Shown here piece by piece: positions 8,007 through 17,600 of a DNA stretch of 21,297 bases (position 1 is its first letter; each line of letters starts with the position of its first letter). Where the stretch lies: assembly GCA_937893835.1 (NCBI GenBank), contig CALCSS010000045.1:1-21297 (forward strand), in the 5' to 3' direction. This DNA comes from an uncultured Fidelibacterota bacterium. GTDB lineage: Bacteria > Fidelibacterota > Marinisomatia > Marinisomatales > UBA1611. Position numbers and translations under genes: made by a program. Below the pieces are notes generated by a model. The model was not told the origin of the DNA, did no database searches, and was given only the letters and a program-made list of their open reading frames with translations.

Positions 8007-9314
8007 ATGAAAATAAACAGAGTCCTATTGTATTTCCTGTTGATATCAGTTCAATCTTTTGGAGCGGATTCTTCTAGGCATGTCTTTAAATATTCTAAGG
8101 TCATATCGGTCCCAGACCTGTCCTTTTTGGAATATGTCTATACTGGTCTTGATATCCTAGAGCAGATGGATTTTCAACCGCTCAAGGGAAAGAAGATAGC
8201 AATATTGGCAAACCATACTGCAGTCAATAGAAAAGGAAAACATATTCTAGATCTGATCAAAGATACTGGTGATATAGATGTATCCTTCTTGCTTGCACTA
8301 GAGCATGGTGTCTGGGGAATTGATGATAACCGTTCAAAAATGATTGGTAGGGATCAGGTCGACCCAATTCATGATGCTCCAATAATTGATCTATTCAATA
8401 CCTATCTATATCCACCTCATTGGGTGATGGAAAAGGTTGACCTTATCCTAGTGGATTTTCAGGATACAGGCAGTAGGTATTCAACAAATATAGCTACTAT
8501 GTCCAAGGTCTTTGAGGCTGCATCAAATCACAAAGTGCCTGTCATGATATTGGATCGTCCAAATCCAATTAGAGGTGATATTGTAGATGGCCCTGTCCCT
8601 AGAACTGAATTTCAGTCCTTTGAATCATATCATCTATTCCCAATTCGGCACGGTCTAACACTTGGAGAAATGGCGATAATAATAAATGAAATGGGCTGGA
8701 CAAAAGAATCAAAAAGAGTTGAACTGAATATTGTTCCTCTATCTAACTGGGATCGTGAAATGTGGTTTGATGATACCGGATTGCCTTGGAGAAATCCCAA
8801 TCCATACATTATCGATCCAAATAATTTATTGACCTATTTAGGCATGGATATTTTCCGAGGCACAAATATGAACGTGGGATTTGGGACAAAAGTACCCTAT
8901 GCGGTGGTTGGAGCACCATGGCTAGCAACATCATTCCTACTAGATAAACTGATTGACCAAAACCTGCCAGGAGTTGAATTCAAAGAAGTTAGTTATAGAC
9001 CTAGTGGCTCCATATATCATGAGAGGGTACCGCAATATGACGGCCAATCTTGTAGTGGAATAGAACTTACTATAAATGATAGGAATCAGTTTAAGCCACT
9101 TCCAACGGCCACTGCATTGATGCTACTGATTCAGAGACTCCATCCCCGCGAATTTCAATGGGTGGAAGATGATTATATTGACAAATTATTTGGCACGAAT
9201 GATCTACGAGTTGTTGCCGCTCAGAAAAAGCCACCAGATCATCTGCCTGCAATTTGGGCCAAAGATGTCTATGAGTTTAATGATTTTAGACAAAAATTTT
9301 TGATCTATAGATGA
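8007..9314 (+). CDS. namZ: Secreted DUF1343/NamZ-like exo-beta-N-acetylmuramidase
   Basis: The family (DUF1343, glycoside hydrolase family 171, NamZ in Bacillus) releases terminal MurNAc from peptidoglycan fragments. The 435-residue protein has an N-terminal signal peptide (about residues 1-20, ending SFGA). Family features in order are KKIAILANHTAVNRKG (62-77), ALEHGVWG (97-104, with E99/H100), VDFQDTGSRYSTNIATM (149-165), ILDRPNPIRG (181-190), RHGLTLGEMA and FRGTNMNVGFGTKVPYAVVGAP (283-304). The last block usually reads close to SEGRGTT, so the serine, glutamate and arginine are substituted here (NVGFGT) and specificity may differ. It overlaps the next gene by ATGA. Family membership is confident; the exact sugar cleaved is inferred. 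Confidence 0.85.
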   Translation: MKINRVLLYFLLISVQSFGADSSRHVFKYSKVISVPDLSFLEYVYTGLDILEQMDFQPLKGKKIAILANHTAVNRKGKHILDLIKDTGDIDVSFLLALEHGVWGIDDNRSKMIGRDQVDPIHDAPIIDLFNTYLYPPHWVMEKVDLILVDFQDTGSRYSTNIATMSKVFEAASNHKVPVMILDRPNPIRGDIVDGPVPRTEFQSFESYHLFPIRHGLTLGEMAIIINEMGWTKESKRVELNIVPLSNWDREMWFDDTGLPWRNPNPYIIDPNNLLTYLGMDIFRGTNMNVGFGTKVPYAVVGAPWLATSFLLDKLIDQNLPGVEFKEVSYRPSGSIYHERVPQYDGQSCSGIELTINDRNQFKPLPTATALMLLIQRLHPREFQWVEDDYIDKLFGTNDLRVVAAQKKPPDHLPAIWAKDVYEFNDFRQKFLIYR

Positions 9315-10846
9315 GATCAACTATTCTTCTTTTTTGTTTTCAGACAGCATTGCTTGGTCAAATTCTACCAACAATTCCCAGTAATGTCTTTCGAATCTCC
9401 ATAGGTGCAAATCTGTCAGATTCTAAGTGGAACATAAATAATAATCAATTTTCGATGACAGGGATAGGTAGGAGTTATTTCGATAATATGACTCATAATG
9501 ACTCAGTACGTTTCTCATCTGATCACGATCTATATCATAATGGTTCTACTTACATCGATTCAGTAAATACCATCCAAGAATGGATGACAAACTTTAACCT
9601 AAACCATGGATTCTCGCTTCCTGTATTTGAAGCACAGAATATTGATACATCTAAGGCAATGTCGCCAAATGGACAGTTCTCTGAGGTGAGAGAAAGAAAT
9701 GTAAAGGGTAGGTATGTTCATATAGACTACGGTATGTCAAATGAGATCACCCTGTCTGCATCCGTGCCCATCCTTGATTCTTATGTCATTGATCAGTCAT
9801 ACTCTAAAGTTTCCATAGATAAAATAGATGGAGCTCAAATACTTGTTGATTATCATCAAAATGCCAAGCAGGAATTCAATACCTTTATTAATTCTAATAA
9901 CTATTCAAATCTTAGACGAGGTCTCAAAGATACGCTTCAAGCAATCTATGATATGTTTTATACTAATAATGGTCAATACTCTGTCAAATGGGCATTCCAT
10001 TCACAAGATGACCCAATAAACAACTTACTGGTAGATCAAGGTTTTATGCCACCAGGGATTGATAAGGACTCTGTGGAATTATCAGATCTTGTATCATATT
10101 ATTATCCAGATCAGAGGGAGGGGAAAGGCATCGATGATGTAAAGATCGGTGCAACTATTTTATTGAGTGGGACTCCATCTTGGGCATCGGATGGAAAGGG
10201 AGATGCGATATATGGACAATTATTCGTCACCATTCCCTATGGCAGGACCCTATCACAATTTTTGGATGTTGGAAGGAAGCAATTTAGTGAAGCAAGGATT
10301 GGTTCGGGTGTAAGCCGCTGGTTAGTTGGCTTTTATGGAAGTAAGATGATAGAATCAAATCACTTTCGCAGAGTTTATATGCAAACTCAAATAAAATTTA
10401 GTACTACTACGACATTGAACACGCCTGTTGAATTATTTTCTGGTGGTCATACCCATCCAGACTCAATATTAAGTTTGATCGGAAATACCTATAAATATGA
10501 TATGGGAACAGGGTTGATTATTAATGTTGGTGCTGAACTTGAGCGATTTAAAAACAGATTGCGCTTGCAAGGTGAAATTCTTGCTAGCTTTAAGGGGAAA
10601 GACAATTATATCTCGAAAAATCCTTACTGGGACCTATGGATGGAAGAGTATTCAGGTAATTCACCATTTTATAATAAGGTCGATCTAAGATTGGAACTTT
10701 GGTTCTTGAATTCGTTGTCTAAATATAGATTTGGTCCATTACCATTTGACCTTTGTGCAGGATTTAATACGACGTTGGCTTCAAATAATACCTATGCTGG
10801 GTGGAATGCATTTGCAGGTATCACAACATACTACCAAGGCTGGTGA
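9311..10846 (+). CDS. Predicted outer-membrane beta-barrel protein
   Basis: I do not recognise a named family for this 511-residue protein. It has a signal peptide (about residues 1-16, ending LLGQ). The body is rich in Asn, Ser, Tyr and alternating hydrophobic/polar stretches, with few long hydrophobic segments. The C-terminus is an aromatic-rich strand ending in Trp (FAGITTYYQGW), as in the beta-signal of many outer-membrane proteins. The start overlaps the stop of the muramidase gene (ATGA), and the MFS permease gene follows after 5 bp. It may be the outer-membrane channel or a surface partner for the same substrate; that role is inference from context. A periplasmic or surface non-barrel protein is the alternative. 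Confidence 0.7.
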   Translation: MRSTILLFCFQTALLGQILPTIPSNVFRISIGANLSDSKWNINNNQFSMTGIGRSYFDNMTHNDSVRFSSDHDLYHNGSTYIDSVNTIQEWMTNFNLNHGFSLPVFEAQNIDTSKAMSPNGQFSEVRERNVKGRYVHIDYGMSNEITLSASVPILDSYVIDQSYSKVSIDKIDGAQILVDYHQNAKQEFNTFINSNNYSNLRRGLKDTLQAIYDMFYTNNGQYSVKWAFHSQDDPINNLLVDQGFMPPGIDKDSVELSDLVSYYYPDQREGKGIDDVKIGATILLSGTPSWASDGKGDAIYGQLFVTIPYGRTLSQFLDVGRKQFSEARIGSGVSRWLVGFYGSKMIESNHFRRVYMQTQIKFSTTTTLNTPVELFSGGHTHPDSILSLIGNTYKYDMGTGLIINVGAELERFKNRLRLQGEILASFKGKDNYISKNPYWDLWMEEYSGNSPFYNKVDLRLELWFLNSLSKYRFGPLPFDLCAGFNTTLASNNTYAGWNAFAGITTYYQGW

Positions 10847-10851
10847 TATAA

Positions 10852-12129
10852 ATGTTGCAAGATAGAAAGAAGGTGCTGTCTTGGGCATTCTATGATTGGG
10901 CCAATTCTGCATACTCCACAACTGTGATGGCAGGATTCTTTCCGATCTTCTTTGAGAAATACTGGTCTAATCCTGATGATGTGATCCAAAGTACCTACCA
11001 ACTTGGAATTGCTAATTCGATCTCATCAATAATCATTGCATTGGTCTCTCCAATATTGGGTGCGATCGCTGATAGAGGTTCTGCCAAGAAGAAGTTATTG
11101 ATCACTTTTGCCTTCCTTGGTGTTTTAATGACCTCAGGGCTATGGTTTGTTCAACAAGGTGAGTGGAAGCTAGCGTTATTCTTTTATGTGATCGCCTCGA
11201 TCGGATTTATGGCAGGTAATATCTTTTATGATTCTCTTTTACCATCCGTTGCTTCCAGAGATAAGGTGGACTATGTATCATCCCTAGGATATTCCTTGGG
11301 GTATCTTGGAGGTGGATTACTATTTTTGGTCAATGTGCTAATGTATTTACATCCTGATCGATTTGGAATCCCGGACTCCTCAACTGCCATTCGTTTATCA
11401 TTTGTTTCTGTTGCAATATGGTGGGGCATCTTCACATTGCCTGTTGTCCTATTCTTGCCTGAACCCACTAGCGAGAGATCTGTACCATTACGAAAGGCAA
11501 TATCCAGTGGGTTCTTGCAATTGAGAGAGACCTATGATCATATTAGGGAGATGAAGGTCATTGGTACCTTCCTATTGGCATATTGGTTATATGAGGATGG
11601 TGTCGCGACCATTGTAAGAATGGCTGTCAAAGTGGGATCTTCTATGGGCTTTGCTGCAGGAGATCTCATAACAGCGATACTCATGGTCCAATTCATCGGT
11701 TTTCCTGCTGCGATATTATATCATTGGTTTGGAACAAGGATCGGTGTTAAGAATGCTGTGTTAATAGCAATTGGAGGTTATGGAATGATCACGTTGCTGG
11801 GATATTTCATGACCGATAGGTTACATTTTTATTTACTGGCATCCCTGATCGGTATTTTCCAAGGAGGTATTCAGGCCCTTAGTAGGAGCCTATTTACAAG
11901 ATTGGTCCCAAAGAATAAGGAAGCAGAATTTTTTGGTTTTTATAACATGCTAGGAAAGTTTGCTGCAGTGATTGGACCGGTTCTAATGGGATGGATAACG
12001 GTTATGACTGGTAACCCGCGGATGGGTATTTTATCGATTGTTTCATTATTCATTCTAGGCGGTCTTTTTCTTAGAAAAGTGGACTTTGAAGAAGGCGAAA
12101 GAATTGCTCTAGAATTTGGGAAAAAATAA
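10852..12129 (+). CDS. UMF1-family MFS permease (Atg22-like)
   Basis: This inner-membrane major facilitator has about 12 hydrophobic segments in 425 residues. The N-terminal signature SWAFYDWANSAYSTTVMAGF (residues 10-29) is characteristic of the UMF1/Atg22-like group; the loop AIADRGSAKKK matches the MFS motif between helices 2 and 3. Later landmarks are YWLYEDGVATI and FQGGIQALSRSLF. Bacterial substrates are poorly known. It follows the NamZ-like and barrel genes with a 5-bp gap, so it is probably cotranscribed and may import the released sugar or muropeptide. The AmpG muropeptide permeases are another MFS family. The terminator-like hairpin at 12186-12254 could end this unit. Confidence 0.88.
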   Translation: MLQDRKKVLSWAFYDWANSAYSTTVMAGFFPIFFEKYWSNPDDVIQSTYQLGIANSISSIIIALVSPILGAIADRGSAKKKLLITFAFLGVLMTSGLWFVQQGEWKLALFFYVIASIGFMAGNIFYDSLLPSVASRDKVDYVSSLGYSLGYLGGGLLFLVNVLMYLHPDRFGIPDSSTAIRLSFVSVAIWWGIFTLPVVLFLPEPTSERSVPLRKAISSGFLQLRETYDHIREMKVIGTFLLAYWLYEDGVATIVRMAVKVGSSMGFAAGDLITAILMVQFIGFPAAILYHWFGTRIGVKNAVLIAIGGYGMITLLGYFMTDRLHFYLLASLIGIFQGGIQALSRSLFTRLVPKNKEAEFFGFYNMLGKFAAVIGPVLMGWITVMTGNPRMGILSIVSLFILGGLFLRKVDFEEGERIALEFGKK

Positions 12130-12130
12130 A

Positions 12131-12196
12131 ATGCCTAAATATGTTGATTTAAAAAAGTTTTGTTGTTTAATTTTTAAAGAGATTCAGCCCCGTTGA
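12131..12196 (+). other. Possible 21-codon small ORF ending in the hairpin arm
   Basis: An ATG one base after the MFS stop opens a 21-codon frame (MPKYVDLKKFCCLIFKEIQP plus one Arg) whose TGA begins two bases past the 5' arm of the hairpin at 12186-12250. Its position directly behind a translated gene would allow reinitiation. There is no strong ribosome binding site and no recognisable family. It could be a leader peptide that influences folding of the hairpin, or a chance ORF. Confidence 0.25.
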
Positions 12197-12254
12197 TGTG
12201 GCGTGCTCTTCAGGGAAAAAAGTTTTTTCCGAGGGTTCTTCGGCGGGGCTTTTT
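12186..12254 (+). terminator. Multi-branched terminator-like element after MFS gene
   Basis: The outer stem pairs AGCCCCG (12186-12192) with CGGGGCT (12244-12250) and is followed by TTTT, as in an intrinsic terminator. The unusually long 51-nt interior is not random. GGAAAA (12214-12219) pairs with TTTTCC (12225-12230), and CCGA (12229-12232) can pair with TCGG (12240-12243), competing for 12229-12230. It lies 57 bp after the MFS stop and 57 bp before the thioesterase start, in a 182-bp gap. It may be a plain terminator or an attenuator/structured leader for the thioesterase-acs unit. Confidence 0.65.
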
Positions 12255-12311
12255 CAATTTTATATGATAATTACCCTTGTTGTTCATCTTTAGAAAAAGG
12301 TTATTTATAAA

Positions 12312-12707
12312 ATGAGTTCCCCAATAATTAAATATTCTCAAATTGTCATGCCCCAGGACGCAAATGTCTTGGGAACTCTTTTTGGAGGGCAGATGGTCTC
12401 TTGGATGGATATTGCCGCGGCTAAAGCAGTTCATCGTTTTCTAAAGGGAACACCAGCCGATGCCGCACTCACCAGAGCGATTGAGGCCATCGAGTTCAAG
12501 GAACCTGTCCATGTTGGGAACTGGGTTAATTTTGAGGCTCAAATAGTAGAGACTGGTAGATCTTCGATCAATATTCAGATCGATGCTTTCAAGGAGACAA
12601 AGAAGGTTGATAGATTGCTTGCCTGCACTGCAAGGTTCACTTTTGTTTCAGTAAAAAAATTGGAAGATGGCTCCTACGAGAAAGTGGCGCATAAAAAAAC
12701 CAATTAG
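12312..12707 (+). CDS. YciA-type hotdog acyl-CoA thioesterase
   Basis: This enzyme hydrolyses acyl-CoA to free acid and CoA in the cytoplasm. The 131-residue single hotdog domain shows the family N-terminus MPQDANVLGTLFGGQMVSWMD (residues 13-33), with the GG pair at 25-26 and the likely catalytic Asp33. The strand EFKEPVHVGNWVNFEAQIVETGRSS is typical of the YciA/BACH acyl-CoA thioesterases. The chain length preferred is not readable. The stop is 9 bp before the acs start, so the two are probably cotranscribed and connected in acyl-CoA/acetate turnover. The 5' leader carries the structured element described separately. Confidence 0.9.
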   Translation: MSSPIIKYSQIVMPQDANVLGTLFGGQMVSWMDIAAAKAVHRFLKGTPADAALTRAIEAIEFKEPVHVGNWVNFEAQIVETGRSSINIQIDAFKETKKVDRLLACTARFTFVSVKKLEDGSYEKVAHKKTN

Positions 12708-12716
12708 GATACTATA

Positions 12717-14651
12717 ATGACCCAAACCTATCATCCAAATTCTGAGATCTCATCAAAAGCACATATCTCTAAGATCGATCAGTATAGAGAGATGTATGAA
12801 CGCTCTGTTGATGAACCAATAGCCTTTTGGGAAGAGACAGCCGAGAGAATATCTTGGTATGAGCCTTGGCATTCAGTAAGGAATTATGATTTTGTCAACG
12901 GTAATATCGAATGGTTCTCAGGCGGCAAGCTAAATGCATCTTATAATTGCATTGATAGGCATATAGAAGATGGTCATGGTGAACAGACTGCTATAATATG
13001 GGAAGGGAATGACCCGAATCAATCCAGAAAGTTCTCATATAATGACCTACTGAAGGAAGTGTCTCAATTTTCAAATGCATTAAAAGACCTTGGTGTAAAT
13101 AAAGGTGATAGGGTCTGTCTATATATGCAGATGATTCCTGAACTTGCCATAGCCGTCTTGGCATGCGCAAGAATTGGTGCTGTTCATTCTGTTGTTTTTG
13201 GAGCTTTCTCAAGTGACTCACTCAAAGATCGAATAAATGACTCTCAGTGCAAGATCCTTGTTACTCAGGATACGGGCGTGAGAGGGACTAAACAAAACAT
13301 CGATATGAAGTCAAATGCTGATAACGCTGTTCGCAATACCCCGTCTATAGAACATGTGATCGTTGTCTGCCGTACAGGAGAGCCAGTGGCGATGGACGCG
13401 GACCGTGATATCTGGTGGCATGAAGCTATGTCAGGAGCGGCAGTGGAATGCGAACCAGAGGCTATGGACTCAGAAGACCCACTATTTATCCTATATACAT
13501 CTGGCTCTACGGGAAAGCCCAAGGGTGTTCTCCACACAACAGGAGGATATCTGACCTATGCATCTTTCACGCATGAATTGATCTTTGACTATCATCCTGG
13601 GGATATCTATTGGTGCACTGCTGACTTGGGGTGGATAACAGGCCACTCATATATTGTCTATGGTCCTCTGAGCAACCGGGCTACTACATTGATGTTTGAG
13701 GGCGTTCCAAATTACCCTGACCATGGTCGTTTTTGGGATGTCGTTGACAAGCACAAGGTGAATCAATTCTATACTGCTCCCACGGCTCTTAGAGCATTGA
13801 TGAAAGAGGGAGATGAATGGGTACGTTCAAGAGACCTATCATCTCTGAAACTTTTAGGAACAGTAGGAGAGCCAATCAAAGAGCCGGAGTGGAAGTGGTA
13901 TCATGATATCGTAGGTAAGGGTAATTGTCCCATAGTTGATACTTGGTGGCAGACTGAGACAGGAGGAATACTTATATCTCCTCTGCCTGGTGTGACTCCG
14001 ACCAAACCGGGTTCTGCCACATTGCCATTTTTTGGCGTTGAACCAATATTATTGACAGAAGAAGGTAAAGAGATAGTGGGTAATGATGTATCAGGCCTAT
14101 TGGCGATAAAATCCTCATGGCCTGGGCAAATGCGTACTATTTACGGCGACCATGAAAGATTCATAGATGTATATTTCTCTCAATTCCCAGGATATTATTT
14201 TACGGGAGATGGTGCGAAGAGAGATGAAGACGGCTATTATTGGATCACTGGACGAGTGGATGATGTATTGAATGTATCTGGGCATAGAATTGGAACTGCA
14301 GAGGTTGAAGGTGCGATCGGTAAGGCAGATGGGGTTGCAGAAGCAGCTGTTGTTGGATTCCCGCATGATATAAAAGGCCAAGGCATATATGCATTCGTAA
14401 CCCTTATGACAGGGAAAAACGCATCAGACGAAGTACATAATAGTATCCTAGAATCTGTGATCAAAGAAATTGGTCCTCATTCCAAACCTGATAAGATCCA
14501 GTTCTCACCTGCTTTACCCAAAACTCGGTCTGGGAAGATAATGCGTCGAATTCTAAGAAAGATCGCGGAAGGTGACTTGGATGATCTAGGTGACATATCT
14601 ACCCTGGCCGATCCAAGTGTTGTTCAAGATCTTACGAAAGTGAACCAGTAA
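12717..14651 (+). CDS. acs: Acetyl-CoA synthetase (AMP-forming)
   Basis: This enzyme activates acetate with ATP and CoA to acetyl-CoA via acetyl-AMP. At 644 residues it is the standard length. Landmarks are the phosphate loop YTSGSTGKPKG (260-270), DTWWQTETGG (408-417, with the acetate-pocket tryptophan region), YYFTGDGAKRDEDGYYWITGR and DDVLNVSGHRIGTAEVE (515-531). The C-terminal lysine K607 in PKTRSGKIMRR is the residue that is reversibly acetylated in the family. The ribosome binding site AGGA overlaps the stop of the thioesterase gene. The last 20 bp (14632-14651) overlap the 3' end of the convergent transporter-HEAT gene. Confidence 0.98.
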   Translation: MTQTYHPNSEISSKAHISKIDQYREMYERSVDEPIAFWEETAERISWYEPWHSVRNYDFVNGNIEWFSGGKLNASYNCIDRHIEDGHGEQTAIIWEGNDPNQSRKFSYNDLLKEVSQFSNALKDLGVNKGDRVCLYMQMIPELAIAVLACARIGAVHSVVFGAFSSDSLKDRINDSQCKILVTQDTGVRGTKQNIDMKSNADNAVRNTPSIEHVIVVCRTGEPVAMDADRDIWWHEAMSGAAVECEPEAMDSEDPLFILYTSGSTGKPKGVLHTTGGYLTYASFTHELIFDYHPGDIYWCTADLGWITGHSYIVYGPLSNRATTLMFEGVPNYPDHGRFWDVVDKHKVNQFYTAPTALRALMKEGDEWVRSRDLSSLKLLGTVGEPIKEPEWKWYHDIVGKGNCPIVDTWWQTETGGILISPLPGVTPTKPGSATLPFFGVEPILLTEEGKEIVGNDVSGLLAIKSSWPGQMRTIYGDHERFIDVYFSQFPGYYFTGDGAKRDEDGYYWITGRVDDVLNVSGHRIGTAEVEGAIGKADGVAEAAVVGFPHDIKGQGIYAFVTLMTGKNASDEVHNSILESVIKEIGPHSKPDKIQFSPALPKTRSGKIMRRILRKIAEGDLDDLGDISTLADPSVVQDLTKVNQ

Positions 14652-17600
14652 GCTTTTTATTCATTTCTCTCACACGCCGTGTGAGCATCATTACAATTTG
14701 CTTCATTATGTCAGGGTTACTTGACATTAATTCATAAAACCCTTTTTGGTCAATTTTCAATAAGATACTATCCTCGACAGCGAGAGCTCCTGCTGACCGT
14801 GGTTCTTGATCCAGTAGTGACATCTCACCGATGCAATCTCCTTGCCCTAAGATTGCAATTGATTGTCCGCCACGTGTTACGCTGACCTTGCCAGAGATTA
14901 TGATATATAATGAATCACCATGGTCTCCTTCATTGAAGATGATGTCGTCTATGCCAGTTTGAACCTCTATGGCAAGTTGCGCTATATTTGAGAGGATATC
15001 TCCTGGTATGGTCTTAAAAAGATCAACAGATTTTAATAAAAGTGTTTTTTCTAATACTGAGTACATCTCATTACACTCCTTATTTGTAAAATTATTATTA
15101 ATGAAATTTCGATTCAAATATTCACGTTCCATTATTGAAAAATATCTGATCTCTAGTAGGCCTTCAGGTAATTGCTCCCATTTTATTTTTTTCAATATAT
15201 GGGTATTCTCACTTCTTAAAAGAAATTGTAGTGCGATATTTGTTTTCCAGTGATGTGGGTTCTCTACCCAAAATTTCAGCATCTCATTCTTTGACAAAAT
15301 CTTTTTGTCAAGTAGGACTGGTGCAACTGCCACAGGATCCATATCTGGATCTATCAATGGCAATATTAGTTTTATCGTATTACTGGAAAAAGTAGAATCA
15401 ACAAGTTCCAGCACCAGTGGAAGTAGATCAGGGTCCTTGCTGTCAACATATCTCAAGTACGACTCGATAGGTATGTTTGGATCATTTAATGTTCCAAGTT
15501 TTAATATTAAATGTCCAAGCACTCTTAGGTCACTATCAATATGGTCTAGTAAAAGTATAGCATCTGGGTCAGTCAAAAGTGCATTTCTGAAAAGGTGCAA
15601 CTGAAAGGCCCTTAGCGATATGGTCTTGATAACAATTTCAATTTGCTCGAGTTCATTTTTTGAAAGGCCGTGGAACTTTGAGATCCTGTTCAATGCATTG
15701 CAACTTGCATTTAAGATGTTTAGGTCAGGGTCATCCATATTTGATATGATCATTTTTATGATGTGTTCATCCTGAAATTGATGAATGATCTTTAAGATAG
15801 CGATCTTTATCGTATTTGTTGAGGCTGGATCTGAAAAGTATCTCATTAGTCTTTCACATATTAGATCTTCATTATAATTGAGCAATGTCTTTTCTGCATC
15901 AACGGAGACAATCTTATCATCCAATAGTCTAATAATAGGATCTATATATTGCGCCTTAGGATTGCGGGCGATCACTTTTAGAATTCCGCTTTTTATGTTC
16001 CTGTTATGAGAGTCCAAATAGGTATAGACCAGATCCTCCTGGATATCATATTTTGATTTTATCAAGAATCCCAATAGGCCAATTACCTCTTTATCGTTAC
16101 CATTGTTTAATATGTCATTTATCAATTTTATGACCTCAGAGTTATCAGGGTCATCTTTTATGATGGCGACCAACGTTGATGACCTTAGAGCAGTATTCTT
16201 GCTATCTATGTATATTTGGATCAATGATCCAAGCGTGCTAATATTTCTATCACTTGCGCAGGATATTGCATAGGGTGATATCTCATCTTTTAATTGAATC
16301 TGGTCCAAGACCATTTGGTCAGTTAATATATCATTTTTCAACCAACAGAGCTCTAGTATGCCTCTTTTTATCTCAGGAGATCCAATTGAAAACTGGTTCT
16401 GTATCGTTTCTTTCCAAGGTTCAAGTGGCAGAGTCCAAAGCAGGTCTATGGCGAAGAGTTTTTTATAATCATCCTTGTCTTTTAGAGTCGATCTTAATGC
16501 ACTTACAGTGCTTGAGTCATTCAGGTCAAACTGTACCCTGTCAAGGTTCAACTGCCTGTTCTCTATGGAACTCATGATCTCTGATAGATACCCATTTTTT
16601 ATCCTGAATGAATTCCAAAACCAATATATGGCCAAGGCTAGTACTAGAAGACTTAAAAGATAGATCTTTGATTCAGGTATAAGGTTAAAAGTGACCAGCA
16701 AGAAAATAGCCAGCCCTGCAAGACCTTCTACAATGGACTTGATCGTTCCATCGATGATTGGTTTTGATCGGTTTTTCTTTATGGATGTTAAAGGAAGCCA
16801 GAGTATCTCTCTCACTGCGTTATTCATTGAGAATTTGAATACTTGATCTGAGAACTTTAGTATGAATACAGCTGTCATCGATCCTAATGCAAGGAATCCT
16901 CCTGCACCAAAAACCAAAGTCGCGGGTAAGAATATTAGACCGGCCAGGATTCCGAATCGTGTTAGGATAAAGCCAGTTATCACAGATTGCATCAATAATG
17001 TTGCGGCTCCAGTGACCATATAATAGGTTCCAAAAAAATTCACTAATTCATTTTGTATAGGAAATGCATTTACTGCCATGACCTTGAACTGATAGTCAAT
17101 GACCCTGGAGATGAAGGCAGAACACGCCACCATAATGGCAATATATTTCAAATAAGGTTCTAATCTCACTTTTTGCAATTGGAGGACAGCATCTGATCTC
17201 TCTTTAGAGTTATTAATGATCCCTATATAAGGTCTTAAGAATTGTCCAACAATTATGCTGAGAAAAAGAAAGATAATGGTTATGGTCAATAGATTGTCTG
17301 ACCCGTATATATCCACAAATGGTTTAATGGAATATCCAGAGCCAATGGCAGCAAAAGAACCACCGGCAATGATGATGGGGAATATCCTCTTTGCCTGTCT
17401 CGTATTTAACAATTCACCTGCAAGCATCCAAAATTGTAAGACCATGAGAATGGTAATGGCCTCTATCCATACATAGAGCAATGGTATCATCCAGCCATTT
17501 AAATTGTTATGAAATACAAGAAGGCTAAGTGCAAAGATACCGCCAGAATTAGTGATCAATGATAATGCGTCTCGGTCACTGATAAGATTTTTGTATGTCT

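Noticed and set aside
14669..14685. Perfect inverted repeat CTCACAC-GCC-GTGTGAG near the acs/transporter-HEAT convergence
   Set aside because: It lies in codons for the conserved-looking C-terminal LTRRVRE segment, and no T tract follows it on either strand, so it is not a convincing terminator.
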